Shown piece after piece: positions 20,501 through 28,235 of a stretch of 60,000 bases of DNA. Each line of letters opens with the position of its first letter. Positions within the stretch are counted from its first letter, which is position 1. The DNA comes from Liolophura sinensis (taxonomy: Eukaryota > Mollusca > Polyplacophora > Chitonida > Chitonidae), in contig NC_088301.1 of the NCBI RefSeq assembly GCF_032854445.1, positions 51,635,187 to 51,695,186 on the forward strand, in the 5' to 3' direction. A program made the translations under genes and the position numbers. The notes beneath the pieces are model-generated. The model had not been told where the DNA came from and ran no database searches. It worked only from the letters and a program-made list of their open reading frames with translations.

Positions 20501-21537
20501 AAAGAACAGCCCGAGATAGTGTATACACATGTCACATCCTGTTACCTCCAGACAGAACATAGAATCGCCGGTAACCACCATACCATATGGTGCGTACTGG
20601 TACCACACTTTGCATGTCTGAAAAACGTTGTCTGATTACATTATCGTTACCAACTGATGGTAAAAATCTGTGTTACATGATGCATGCTGACATGAATTCA
20701 GCATACATATATATCTACTCAAAGTATCACAGACTAACTTTACCTTAAGACTGACAAAATTCAGACATTTCCAGATCACCAGTTGCAGGTAAATGTTTTC
20801 AGAAGTACTAAGCAGAATGCCAATAATAAAACCTGTGCAAAACAAAATTAGCAGACCAACGATCGATTATGTGCTGTTTGTTTCAGATAAAGAAAACAAT
20901 GGCATTGTACTATAAAGTACTATTTATCCACTACATCAGTCTTGATTTAACAAGATAAACTTTAAAAAATGAGTAAAATGCAGCGAAATATACGTTTAAC
21001 CTTGGTGTGCGTTTAACTTATACTTAAACGCAATTATACTTTTTTTTAAACCTAATAACTCCATATTTTAGAGAATGGACATTACCTCACATGGCAATGA
21101 TTGGATCAGATATAATTTTCCTTTCGGGCTTGTGAAAGAAAAATGCAGAGCAGAAATTGCCGTATAGGATAAATTATCATACTCTCTGTAGGTGTCCGAG
21201 AAATGACCTTGTACTTTCACCAGTCACAGACAAAAAAGTAAAGAGTCAAAGGCTCCTGCAGGGAGACTTTTCCACGCCTGAATCAGCGAATTTGTAAACA
21301 GTATCTTTCCGGCAGTTTCGGTCAAGATGGTAAGCACATGTAATACGAACAAACCTTTAAAGCCAAGATTAACAAACGGGTCGAAAGGACTGATGCAGAT
21401 GGTAACAGTGAATGTTAAATCTCCGTTAACTAGGGTAGGACATATGGCTTGCGTAACTTATACGTACCCTGTGTCTCGACGGTTGTGAGGCTGTAACACC
21501 ATGCCAGCAATAACGTATACACGGCTTTACAATTCAT
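1891..21537 (-). CDS. Adhesion G-protein-coupled receptor with cadherin, EGF, HRM and GAIN/GPS domains (16 coding exons)
   Basis: Join of 21468-21537, 17913-18521, 17212-17505, 15407-16969, 14319-14450, 13706-13890, 12040-12180, 11619-11713, 10295-10463, 9802-10026, 9467-9506, 8842-8939, 8404-8528, 6308-6576, 3539-3608 and 1891-2581. The total is 4776 nt, a multiple of three, giving 1591 residues. Layout: signal peptide 1-22; two cadherin repeats 24-226; FN3-like module 227-324; 14 EGF domains about 325-885; HRM about 890-951; GAIN about 952-1207 with GPS cleavage between Leu1200 and Thr1201; 7TM about 1222-1471; cytoplasmic tail 1472-1591. aGPCRs are surface adhesion and mechanosensing receptors that self-cleave at the GPS and can be activated by the freed N-terminal stalk (here TSFAILM). 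The cadherin plus EGF array recalls CELSR/Flamingo, but laminin G domains are absent and only two cadherins are present, so no family symbol is given. Ligand and G-protein coupling cannot be read. All junctions are phase-compatible; the family call is near certain and individual boundaries slightly less so. Confidence 0.9.
2582..3538 (-). other. aGPCR intron 15
   Basis: AT-rich intron of about 957 nt. I see no repeat family or exon-like stretch in it. Confidence 0.6.
3539..3608 (-). CDS. aGPCR exon 15: TM4
   Basis: 70 nt, phase 1 in and phase 2 out, acceptor GTTGCTTTTAG, donor GAGTT|GTAAGT. It encodes GIPAIIVGITMGVSLSNYET, the aGPCR TM4 start (GxPxxIV) and the beginning of extracellular loop 2. 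It completes the helix left open by exon 14. Confidence 0.9.
5935..6120 (-). mobile_element. SINE, mollusc-type 3' domain
   Basis: Read on the minus strand, the element has GGGCTCTGCCCGGTTTCCTC, then a CGTCGTATAAGTGAAATATT-like block, and ends in a tail of TAAATAAATA type. The same order occurs at 44565-44732 (plus) and, degraded, at 10614-10747 (minus). I recognise this tail and core as a common molluscan SINE. There is no protein-coding capacity. Confidence 0.7.
6090..6295. repeat. Dispersed repeat, copy 1 (partner at 7630-7775)
   Basis: Shares the ordered blocks GCAGGTTGCTGGCAG, TTCCCACC, AATGGTTTT, then ACAC(G/A)TGCA, GGTTTTAGCAACT, GAAACGGG and GCATTAAGAAC-like text with 7630-7775 in the same orientation. 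Copy 1 has an extra T-rich insert of about 90 nt. It begins inside the SINE and ends a few bases from the exon 14 donor. Confidence 0.7.
6308..6576 (-). CDS. aGPCR exon 14: ICL1, TM2, TM3, ICL2
   Basis: 269 nt, phase 2 in and phase 1 out, acceptor GGTTATATTTCAG, donor TGGG|GTAAGT. TM2 follows GDKSGKILLNLCVSMLMLNI. TM3 carries the conserved Cys (REICMTVA) and the HYFLLTTLMWMCIEA signature. The exon ends at the start of TM4 (CIIAWG). A SINE and a diverged repeat lie immediately downstream in the intron. Confidence 0.93.
6715..8110. repeat. 23-bp minisatellite inside the TM1/TM2 intron
   Basis: Tandem copies of CAGTGTTTGATGGTGTCTGG plus TAA or GAG. Phase is regular at 23 bp from 6736 on; copies are clean to about 7620 and then decayed to about 8110, interrupted by the repeat at 7630-7775. 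Three units make 69 bp, so long open frames appear on the minus strand; these are artefacts. Confidence 0.9.
7630..7775. repeat. Dispersed repeat, copy 2 (partner at 6090-6295)
   Basis: Same block order as copy 1 without the T-rich insert. It interrupts the 23-bp minisatellite, which continues in degraded form on its right side. Confidence 0.7.
8195..8255 (-). repeat. Fragment of dispersed ACCAG repeat family (inverted)
   Basis: Contains CACACTGTCCTCGATGATCT and GGTTTTACTCACTACGTTGT, the reverse complement of the head of the repeat family best seen at 53025-53770. Confidence 0.5.
8404..8528 (-). CDS. aGPCR exon 13: stalk and TM1
   Basis: 125 nt, phase 0 in and phase 2 out, acceptor CATTCTGTTACAG, donor AA|GTAAGT. 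A short linker DPSPDYRVAAIHN is followed by a hydrophobic helix with TYIGCGISMLGLTITIITYG, a standard aGPCR TM1. Confidence 0.92.
8842..8939 (-). CDS. aGPCR exon 12: GPS cleavage site and tethered agonist
   Basis: 98 nt, phase 1 in and phase 0 out, acceptor CACTTTTGGTCCAG, donor ATG|GTAAGT. It encodes GGYWSTEGV and TECHTYHLTSFAILM. The cleavage triad His1199-Leu1200/Thr1201 is intact and the stalk TSFAILM is typical. The usual second and fourth GPS cysteines are replaced by Val1183 and Thr1197. Confidence 0.92.
8940..9466 (-). other. aGPCR intron 11
   Basis: About 527 nt. The only recognisable content is an inverted fragment of the dispersed repeat family at 9372-9440 (TCACTGCCATCGCTGCTTTG, then GTTTTACTC). 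Confidence 0.5.
9467..9506 (-). CDS. aGPCR exon 11: start of GPS motif (40 nt)
   Basis: A short exon, phase 0 in and phase 1 out, acceptor GTTCTTTTGCAG, donor ACAG|GTAATA. It encodes NYTCRFWNET, the CxFW start of the GPS motif (Cys1168, Trp1171). Confidence 0.88.
9802..10026 (-). CDS. aGPCR exon 10: GAIN subdomain B
   Basis: 225 nt, phase 0 at both ends, acceptor GTTTGTTTGTGCCCACAG, donor TCG|GTAGGG. TIVIPSSIIQ, LEFAAFNTAKFF, TIVISASL and LSEPVIIHF match the recurring GAIN-B strands (I.LP..., f..F....lF, vis.sl, nl..PV.i.f). Confidence 0.9.
10295..10463 (-). CDS. aGPCR exon 9: GAIN subdomain A/B boundary
   Basis: 169 nt, phase 2 in and phase 0 out, acceptor CTCATCTCTTTGCAG, donor GAG|GTCAGA. 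The beta-strand-rich peptide includes KNIHVVALDTS and DITFSPAFLDTNNMSME, the usual GAIN region leading to the core sandwich. Confidence 0.85.
10614..10747 (-). mobile_element. Degraded SINE copy
   Basis: Starts (in plus-strand view) with TTTTATTTATTTATTCA and contains GGAAACCGGGCAGAGCCCGG, the same blocks as the SINE at 5935-6120. The central part is decayed. Confidence 0.6.
10805..11375. mobile_element. Non-autonomous DNA transposon / MITE with perfect 16-bp inverted ends
   Basis: The left end TTAAAGGAGAAGAAAA (10805-10820) is exactly inverted at the right end (11360-11375). The 571-bp element lies wholly in intron 8 beside a SINE remnant. Flanking bases read TGCC on the left and TGCT on the right, so a short TGC duplication is possible but imperfect. 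An 88-codon frame inside it on the minus strand has no recognisable transposase motif. Superfamily is not assigned. Confidence 0.65.
11619..11713 (-). CDS. aGPCR exon 8: GAIN subdomain A continued
   Basis: 95 nt, phase 0 in and phase 2 out, acceptor TGTTTCGCTGCAG, donor CAAAG|GTATTA. It encodes IANDLTEVVSNVMDARESVL followed by a serine-rich end. Amphipathic helices are consistent with GAIN-A. Confidence 0.85.
12040..12180 (-). CDS. aGPCR exon 7: start of GAIN subdomain A
   Basis: 141 nt, phase 0 at both ends, acceptor GTTGTGTTTTATAG, donor ACAG|GTATTA. The helical peptide contains TEQLKMLKSLTSDPANMGPD and VATVLEFVFEFS, typical of the alpha-helical GAIN-A part. Its acceptor lies inside the first unit of the tandem array at 12170-12730. 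Confidence 0.88.
12170..12730. repeat. About 52-bp tandem array containing copies of a splice acceptor
   Basis: About eleven units, each beginning with a CCTTCGTCTTTCTGACAAG-like block and continuing with CACAAC...CCAAGACAAATG...TTTT. The first unit overlaps the intron/exon border of exon 7. Read on the minus strand, several units carry TTGTGCTTGTCAGGAAGAC, a pyrimidine-poor but recognisable acceptor-like site resembling the true one (GTGTTTTATAG|AAAGAC). Confidence 0.8.
12792..12810 (+). other. G-quadruplex motif
   Basis: Four G-runs (GGGTGGGGTGGGGAAGGGG) with 1-2 nt loops on the plus strand, in intron 6 next to the tandem array. In the receptor pre-mRNA this stretch is C-rich. Confidence 0.6.
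12990..13335 (+). repeat. Dispersed ACCAG repeat family, near-complete copy
   Basis: Contains, in order, CAGAGCAGCGACAACAGTGT, ATAACCGGTGAAATACGGCC, TTTAGGGTTTTATTCTAACT, GTAAATGCTTAAACAGTAGC, ATTTATTAGACGTCACT and GTGTTGTCATCACATTTA. The same ordered blocks recur at 22761, 37416, 37738, 53025 and 53395. It lies in intron 6. Confidence 0.75.
13706..13890 (-). CDS. aGPCR exon 6: hormone-receptor (HRM) domain
   Basis: 185 nt, phase 1 in and phase 0 out, acceptor CCTCATTCCAG, donor AAGT|GTAAGT. The domain reads LCPSERTQGVSGSYAWPSTG, then ALLPCALGPRGQYAKRRC and GVKWESPETSNC. This is the HRM pattern (CP...YAWP.T..G..A..PC...G.A.R.C...G.W). HRM domains commonly sit just before GAIN in aGPCRs, and the phase change here marks the end of the shuffled phase-1 modules. 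Confidence 0.92.
14195..14300 (+). repeat. Dispersed ACCAG repeat family, 5' fragment
   Basis: Has ACGACGATAGTGTGACAGCT, then TAGCCGGTGAAATACAACCT and TCAGTCAATATACC. It is truncated just before the donor of exon 5. Confidence 0.6.
14319..14450 (-). CDS. aGPCR exon 5: end of EGF 13 and EGF 14
   Basis: 132 nt, phase 1 at both ends, acceptor GGTGTTATTTTAG, donor GAAG|GTAAGC. It supplies GILC to finish EGF 13, then a complete EGF with LPCFSSPCRNGGKC and CTTGFTGNTC. A fragment of a dispersed repeat (14195-14300) ends only about 20 nt past the donor inside the next intron. Confidence 0.9.
14451..15406 (-). other. aGPCR intron 4
   Basis: About 956 nt of unique-looking AT-rich DNA. No repeat or exon recognised. 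Confidence 0.5.
15407..16969 (-). CDS. aGPCR exon 4: twelve complete EGF domains plus most of a thirteenth
   Basis: 1563 nt in one exon, phase 1 at both ends (acceptor AAATTTGTTTCAG, donor ACAG|GTAAAC). It encodes consecutive six-cysteine EGF domains, most starting D/N-x-C and ending GxxC, with the usual CxCxxGxxGxxC second half. There is no consistent DxDEC calcium-binding start, so most look non-calcium-binding. Domain 12 carries an insert of about 17 residues (around TGEVSLVGDEATPF) and an extra cysteine (GTCCLTF). Domain 13 is cut before its last cysteine, which exon 5 supplies. Many N-x-S/T sequons are present. Confidence 0.92.
17212..17505 (-). CDS. aGPCR exon 3: small beta-sandwich, possibly FN3-like
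   Basis: 294 nt, phase 1 at both ends, acceptor TTCTTTTTTCAG. The donor AAA|GTAATA is the weakest of the gene, but it is the one that best keeps phase with the EGF exon. The 98-residue module begins with DFCNAF and VCWKTPNISDAYDGFKFAYG and continues with EACAPV and AKYSFYTWTLNGTE. The W-P-Y-F spacing suggests a fibronectin-III-like fold with added cysteines. The assignment is tentative; it could be another small extracellular domain. Confidence 0.75.
17913..18521 (-). CDS. aGPCR exon 2: two cadherin repeats
   Basis: 609 nt, phase 1 at both ends, acceptor TTTTTCTCCTTCAG, donor CCAG|GTAAGA. The 203 residues form two cadherin-like repeats. The second is the clearer one, with ATDQDID, FIVDKSTGNIFLKEPL and VVVSDRGVPP, matching the DxD, xTGxI and DxGxP calcium-binding and fold motifs. 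The first has NAYDEDSG and FTIEENSGVIST but lacks a clean LDRE and a DxGxP end, so it may be degenerate. A two-repeat cadherin block in one exon next to the signal peptide is unusually short for this class of receptor. Confidence 0.88.
18522..21467 (-). other. aGPCR intron 1 (about 2.9 kb)
   Basis: Unique-looking AT-rich DNA. Short open frames occur on both strands but none has paired splice sites and a recognisable domain. Nothing else supported. Confidence 0.5.
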
Positions 21538-21550
21538 CTTGGTGACTCAT
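21468..21550 (-). CDS. aGPCR exon 1: 13-nt 5' UTR end, start codon, signal peptide
   Basis: The start ATG is at 21537. It is followed by a Lys and then a hydrophobic stretch with core YTLLLAWCYSL, ending near VETQ: a typical signal peptide. A strong acceptor (GTTTTTCTCTCTGTTCCAG) ends 13 nt before the ATG, so the 5' UTR is split by an intron. The donor is CAGG|GTACGT, phase 1. An ATG at 21550 is out of frame (21550 to 21537 is 13 nt) and would make a short upstream frame. Confidence 0.85.
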
Positions 21551-22202
21551 CTGGAACAGAGAGAAAAACAAAAAAGCGACCTGTAATTCCATGGGAATTA
21601 TACCATTGCACCAAAAAGCAAAAGTTCAGTCATGTTAACCATTAGCGAATAAATCAGAAACATAAAAAAACATATTAACCGAAAAGCACGAAAAAAACCA
21701 TATATGTTCAGATAAAGGTTTGTTTGTTGCTGATGTTAATTATGGTGTATTACACTTTCAAGAGGAATGGTTTTATTCAAAAACTTGGCTCCATACAACA
21801 TGATAGAGCGTTATGTCTGTTATACCACTTTACATCTGACGATTCATTTTCGGAATTTCTAGAAAAAGCAATCCAGATTCGAGCCAAGCAATAGGGACGA
21901 AATCTGATTTAGATGTATTACATATGTTTATGCAATACCACAAGTATTTAAAATGCTGCCTTGTTCATATCATCCCAAAATTAGAAAATAATCCGTAACA
22001 TCCTATACATTGTCTCTTTATTGATTATTAAAACATTCATATATGTTTTTATTGCATCTCAGTTTAACATTCGTGGTAGTTCGATCAGTAGATTACCCTT
22101 AACATTTCTCAAATATGATAAGCTCTGAGGCCATCTTGACAGGTCTAAACTTGTAATCCATGTAAAGGTGGACGTGGGCCGAGTGGGCGAGGTGGGCCGA
22201 GT

Positions 22203-22219
22203 GGGTGGGGGTGGGCGGG
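22203..22219 (+). other. Strong G-quadruplex motif upstream of the aGPCR start exon
   Basis: GGGTGGGGGTGGGCGGG: four runs of at least three G with single-base loops, embedded in a G-rich tract of GGGCCGAGTGGGCGAGGTGG type from about 22174. It lies about 0.65 kb upstream of exon 1 on the strand opposite the gene, within the presumed leader intron. Confidence 0.7.
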
Positions 22220-22760
22220 TTAGATGGGGTATGGTAACCTCCCTTGCAGTCGTTCCATGAAGGGATCTCCTGAGATATTACTTTAGTGATAAGATTAGCA
22301 TTGCGTTGACGATGTCAGTGTATCTGTCATTCCATTAGCGGTTTGAAGTGAATGATGCATCGCTAAACTACAGAACGATAAATGTAGATGGCACCGGACA
22401 ACGGACTCTGAGATGTTCAGAAGGGTTGTGACTTATGAAGTAGTGTGCATCAAGATAGGAGATAAAGTCATCGTAGGCCACATGATATCCTGACAACTGA
22501 ATTTGGCTTATCTAATATACGTTCTACCTGTCTTTAATTGGGGACAGCTTCTCTTTACACCTGGGCCCGTACCCTTGAGAGATAGGCCTCGAACCATTCC
22601 TTGTAGTTACCACATGCACAGCTTTATTATATGGATTAATAAACGGAACCTGTTTAGTAAAGCAGATGTATCTTGAAGACTTGTTCATCAATATAAGATA
22701 CCTCCCATACTGTAGATAAAATGAAAAGAATGTGGTACAATTTAGAATATAATTAAAGAC

Positions 22761-22935
22761 GTACAGCGCAGACAGTAAAAACCAGAGCAGCGACGGCAGT
22801 GTGGTAGCTGGTGAAAGCCCTCTAGCAAAATGGCTTAAGCAGAACTAGGCAAAAACACAGTGATGATAATTGCAATTTATTAACCGCCACTGAACTAGAA
22901 TTACTCAAAAGTTCATTTTACCTGCGAGATGAAAA
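22761..22935 (+). repeat. Dispersed ACCAG repeat family, internally deleted copy
   Basis: Has AAAAACCAGAGCAGCGACGG, CAGTGTGGTAGCTGG, then jumps to ATGGCTTAAGCAGAACTAGG, GCAATTTATTAAC and CTAGAATTACTCAAAA. The middle blocks are missing. Confidence 0.65.
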
Positions 22936-24335
22936 AAAAAGTGTTCTGAAATATTCCACCAAGTATTCTTGAAACATTGTAATGATAAATTCGTATATAC
23001 TGAGCATATACAGTATGATGAAAAGCAAGGGGCCTGATTCATTCTAAAGTGATATATGGGTTAAACCATATGTAGAACCACGGGTTATAGTCAGATATAT
23101 GTAAACACTGTCAAAAGCAAATAATACTAACGCTGTTATAAGACTGGACATGTGGGAGAACACATGTTTACTCAGGTTTTCTTGTGCTGGGTTTCACGAA
23201 GAAAACCTTCCAATATCAACGCTGGAATGTTCTTCTCACCTATCTCAAAAGGTCACCACCACTAGGTATATACGACATGAGTCAAGCCAGTGTGCCCAAC
23301 CGACCACCAAGATAGAACTGTTAGAAAAATTCAACGAATATACTCGTGTACATAATAAACTCTGACATCACAGATCTCTTGAACGACTATGTGTACAATT
23401 TGATTTTCATAACATGTATACGACGAGATTACTCACAGTTGTATGTGAGTACATTTCCTTATAAGCACTCACTTGATGTCAACATTCGACTTTATGAATT
23501 TATGTTTTGTATAGAATATCTATTTACAGTTTTTATACATAAATCTTTTTTCATTAACTCGTATCTTTTCTGGCACAGCTTAATAAATATCCTTTTCATT
23601 TTGCAACTAGAGTTATGTTAATCAAAAGGACAAGCTACACGTATATCTTTGTAATATACGGGTATTTTTATTGCCTATGACACAAAACACATACAGTTAT
23701 GTGTGTTTAAGTTATGGCGAAAAAGCTCATTCATTCACTCATAAATATAACCGAGTTCCTGTATGTAAAGATTGGGATGTTACATATAGGGATGTGGATG
23801 CCACGTGCAGTGGCAGAGATGGTTCTAATAGGAATGCTTCATGTAGGAATTAGGGTGCTTAGTGTTATAATCTAATAAAAGCCAAAACGAAATATACCCA
23901 GCCGACATTTTAATCAATGGAATATTAAATGGAGAATGATAATGAGCGAGATTATGCTGCAGCAACACTTATGTTTACCCGATCAATTTCTGTTCCCGGC
24001 GGCATCTGGAATTCTGACATCAGTTCGTTCGTCGTAATTAGATGATGATATGAATTATTCTTTCACTGGGATTCAGCATAAAGGGAAAAGTATATGTAAT
24101 ATACATATAGCCCCCATATGCTCTTGCCCGGGTATTTTAAAATGGTCAGCTCGGTATTTACCGTGCCGCTCCTTACATTTAACTATAGATACGAGCGGGT
24201 AAGCTGCTGGAAGGATGTTTGAAATACTAGAACGCTTTAACAGTTCGTTTTATTATATTTTTGAATGCAATGGAGATACCGATATATGATAGAACTGGAG
24301 ATCTGGAAGCTTTACGAAGTCTAGCTGTTAGTTAG
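22936..24335. other. No gene recognised
   Basis: AT-rich DNA with short open frames only, for example 23150-23365 and 23346-23621 on the plus strand, without domain-like sequence or convincing splice pairs. Confidence 0.4.
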
Positions 24336-24460
24336 GAGCGAACAGTGCCGAGTGGGTCTATGAACGACATGCCCCCGGCACAGGCACGGTACAATGGGCG
24401 ACCCCTTGCCCCGACCGGCCCTCTACCGACGTCTATAGTACCGAGTGCGCAAAGAGGAAA
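24336..24460 (+). CDS. Candidate proline-rich internal exon
   Basis: 125 nt, clearly more GC- and CpG-rich than its surroundings. It is bracketed by an AG directly after an in-frame stop and a modest donor (GAAA|GTAATC); phase 0 in, phase 2 out. The peptide contains SMNDMPPAQARYNGRPLAPT and GPLPTSIVPSAQRG, which reads as a disordered cytoplasmic segment. The opposite strand is also open across it. No partner exon found and family not recognised. Confidence 0.28.
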
Positions 24461-25617
24461 GTAATCGTCTTACAAGCCGTCACGACCGGTCGGTAAGTGA
24501 AACTCGGCTTTCCGTCTTTCCATAAAGGCTCGGTAATTCTACCCTCAAAAAGCTTTTTCGTGTATTTCAAAGGCTGGTAATTTCAGCGCCCAAGATTAGA
24601 CATATTGAGCTGAGCGATAGATTTAGTGGTCGAACCTTGTTCCGCATAACACTGGCTAATTTCCTATCATAGAGGATAAAGCAATGGGTTTCGCAGCAAT
24701 ATCCCAAAATGAATTATGAATATGTATTCAATGTATCTCGTAAACCATACCACCAGTTTTGCCAGTGCATGGCGGGGAAAACTCAGTGCAGTATGAGTGG
24801 ATACACACATAGGCTCTATATAACAGAGCAGTATAAAAGTAGCCGGCAGGTTTCCCCTCGGGTCTTATCGTGTGTGTTATCATATCCCAGTACACAGATT
24901 TCTAAGACGTACGAAAGAGCCTGCGAATCCTCCGAACGACACATCCTCATGTCTGCTTAGCTTCTGAGAGTGTATTTAGTCTGTCCTGGTATACAGCTTC
25001 ACCTCATACAAGCACTTACAGGCCGAAGAGACTGTCAGGGTTTGCCAAAACCACTTGGCTTACTATAATAACAAGCTGTATTCTTTCCGATACCTCCTTG
25101 ATGCTTTGAACAACAGCGTCAATATTTATATACACCCGGCTCTGCGGACAAACCATCTACCTGGGAACATAGACAAGATCAGAGCGTTCCATTGCAATAA
25201 AAACACCTTATCAGTTGTTCATATCACGCATCCGAAGAGTTCATTCAATGCGACAGAGGAGAGAATAAAGTCTATGAGTACATAAATGCTGTTTCTCAAC
25301 GCCTCCGTGTCATATAGTCTCTCTAGATTCATTTGCATATTTATTTATTTATTCATCTTTCATTTTGTTAGCTTCTACTATTATTGGGATAAATAAGGTA
25401 CCTATGGAGCCAAAGCCATTGTTATGACAGGTACGTATAGATGTACGTGTGTTCCTCACGTCATAATTTCCAATAATTCCTTAAATTCTGGGTAAGTCAC
25501 AGGTCTAAGATTAATGGCAACCAGATCAAATAAACAGAGCAGATAGTCTCACATAACATTAAATCTAACGAAGAGTATATTTTCTTAGAGCAAGTCATAT
25601 TCACTTGTAATTTAGCG
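24461..25617. other. No gene recognised; TATA-like words
   Basis: Two TATA-like words (CTATATAAC and GTATAAAAG near 24817-24837, plus strand) lie at the start of a mildly GC-richer stretch. No initiator, start codon context or exon supports a promoter. Otherwise empty. Confidence 0.3.
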
Positions 25618-25770
25618 ACGCATATATAGTGTACCAGAACAGATATATGGTGTACCAGGACAGATGTATAGTGTAACAGGACAGATATATGGTGTAACAG
25701 AACAGATATGTTGTGTACCAGGACAGATATATGGTGTACTAGAACAGACATATAGTGTACCGGGACAGAG
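25618..25770. repeat. 21-bp minisatellite
   Basis: About seven copies of ACAGATATATGGTGTACCAGG with small changes. The period (21) is a multiple of three, so it is open in several frames; not coding. Confidence 0.85.
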
Positions 25771-28129
25771 TAATTGTGAATTCTGTGAACAACAAGTGTT
25801 TATTAAGGTTAACATAGCTTTAATGTGATTTTGTAAGGCACCTGTACGGAGATGAATGCTAGATGATACAACTCATTGTTCAACTGCATACGTGCCCCCT
25901 ATCTGAAATCAGCATAAAGGCTTACAGCCATATCATGTTGCGCCATACAATTAAGAAATGGTTAACCAGACGAACTGCAAGTACAGTTTGGTCGATATTT
26001 AAATTATTTTACTTAATTGCTGGCGGATTGATTAATGAGTGCCTTGTCGGGCTCCGTGCTTTTTTCTTCACCTGTATGATTGATATGCGGAAAACAGGGG
26101 GATCTCATAGGCATTGATTTCCCTAGCGGAGCGAGGCTCGCGCGGTCAAACCAGGTGCATCCGCTACAAAACACAACTACATATATCACGAAAAGACTTG
26201 TGTGTTTTTAACGGCGACCACATATAAGTTGTTTATATGGCAAAGCCCTCCTTGTTTTTATCCAAGCCATAACAGAGCCATACGATGGGACTATTGGATG
26301 TCTGAGCTGATCACAAAAATTGATTTAATGTCGACAGTTAATCGTCTATTTAAGTCCACGGGAAGATAGCGGGATTTGGGTTCCCAGATCCCCGACAAAA
26401 TCTGCGAACGCGATGTGCCAGTTTTTGCCGTTGGTCTACTGCGGCTACACACGAAATAAGATGAACCAAGACGAAGTCAGTTTTTGTGTCGTTGTGAAGC
26501 GGTTAAGTTTAAGCTTTATACCACCGATAAACGTGCGGTTAGGTAATAGGAGATGGGCTGTGGACGCTCCCTCCGCGGGTATAAATTAGGCCACGCCGAC
26601 ATGCCATTAACTTCAACCCGTATTTTATCGAATTTGACATGTTCGAGTTAGGTTCGTGTTGACAACCAAATGTAGGCCCCTTACTTAAAAACTTCAATGG
26701 CTCCTTCCTACCGGAACGGAAAGTTATCAAAAACTCACATCCCAAAAAACGCTTAGTCAAAAAGAAGAAGAAAAAACAATTCAGCAATGTCAACTTCACT
26801 TCGATAGAACCACAGATACGAGTTACTTACAAGAAGGTTTTATTATGGAATCGTGCTGAACATATTACTTTCCCCACAACATTTAACACTCTACAATATA
26901 AAATTATAATTTCATTTTTTAACATTAGCATCCTGTTTGAAGTTCATGGCTTTAAGTATACAGCTTTGTGACCTTCTGAGAGTTACTGCATCACCGCAAA
27001 TATGATAGTATCTTACTACCCAAAAGATGACAACATGGTCTGCTTTCTTCGTAGCATGGAATATAAAACATGAACAACAGAACTTCAGCAGAAAGCAGTG
27101 GATCGATGGGTTTACTCTGTCCCACTAGGCGGCGCTATGTGTATACATAGGTTGCGTATTACGTATATGTATATTAGTATAAACTAAGTTTACCAGCTTG
27201 ATAAAGCATTGAAGAAGGAGTCTAACGAGAAAAAAATAAGCTATTCAAAGCAAATGCAAATCATCACATGTTAGTTTGAAGTGAAACTTATCCTCGTATA
27301 ACTCAATTTTCCTACAGAAAACTGTCGGGCCTGCGGATTTGTGGCCCTGTACTCAGATTGTATCCAATGGAATGTCGTGGTATATGCATCTTGAGAAATT
27401 TCGTTAAACGCAGGTTGTGAAGCTCACTGAGTTTATTTTACAGATGGCGCATTAATTCATCTTTTACAAATCGATTTTGTGCATTAGAGGAAAACAGACC
27501 GCAAACCCTCTTAGGGGCACTAGATCGGCAGTTATGCCAGCTGAGTTAAACATGCAGGCCGCTGCACAACCTTGGTGAAAGGGGAGACCTACTTAGAAAG
27601 GTTTTGAACTAACGATCTTCTGAATGGTATATATGTGGGTCGAGCTACTATGACATACAGTATGAATATGGTCCCAGAAGTTGAAGAGCCAAATTCCAAT
27701 TGACCAAGAAGATATTAGGTCAATATTAGCTTCTGACACTATACATGTACACCTTGCACAATGGCAATATTCAAACTTCAACTATACTTAAACTAACCGC
27801 CTAACTGTTTCGAAACATCATGACAAGAACCAACTACAAATATATCTTGAAACTATAAACAATTTTTCCTGTGAACTTCAAATGATATCTTATATACCCA
27901 GCCTGTATCAATGTTAAAAAAGATATTGTTGTCTTTATACCTCCGCTATTCTTGCGCCTGTGGATTAGCGAATCGCAACTGATGCGGTTACTAAGGGCTG
28001 GGAAATTTTCGACAAACTACTCGAGTCAGACAGTGCTTCCAATTTGTGGTAAAGATATTAACATAGTTTCCTGGTGACCCCGCCTTAGACTTCCAATATT
28101 ATGCTATAAAGTAGCGGTGAGCTGTAAGG
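25771..28129. other. No gene recognised
   Basis: No repeat family or supported exon. A minus-strand frame at 26539-26799 begins with a hydrophobic, phenylalanine-rich stretch caused by a TTC-rich tract, but has no further domain features. Confidence 0.4.

Positions 28130-28235
<106 letters not shown>

Noticed and set aside
1891-21537. Naming the receptor CELSR/Flamingo.
   Set aside because: Laminin G domains are missing, there are only two cadherin repeats, and the order differs; a 7TM phylogeny would be needed.
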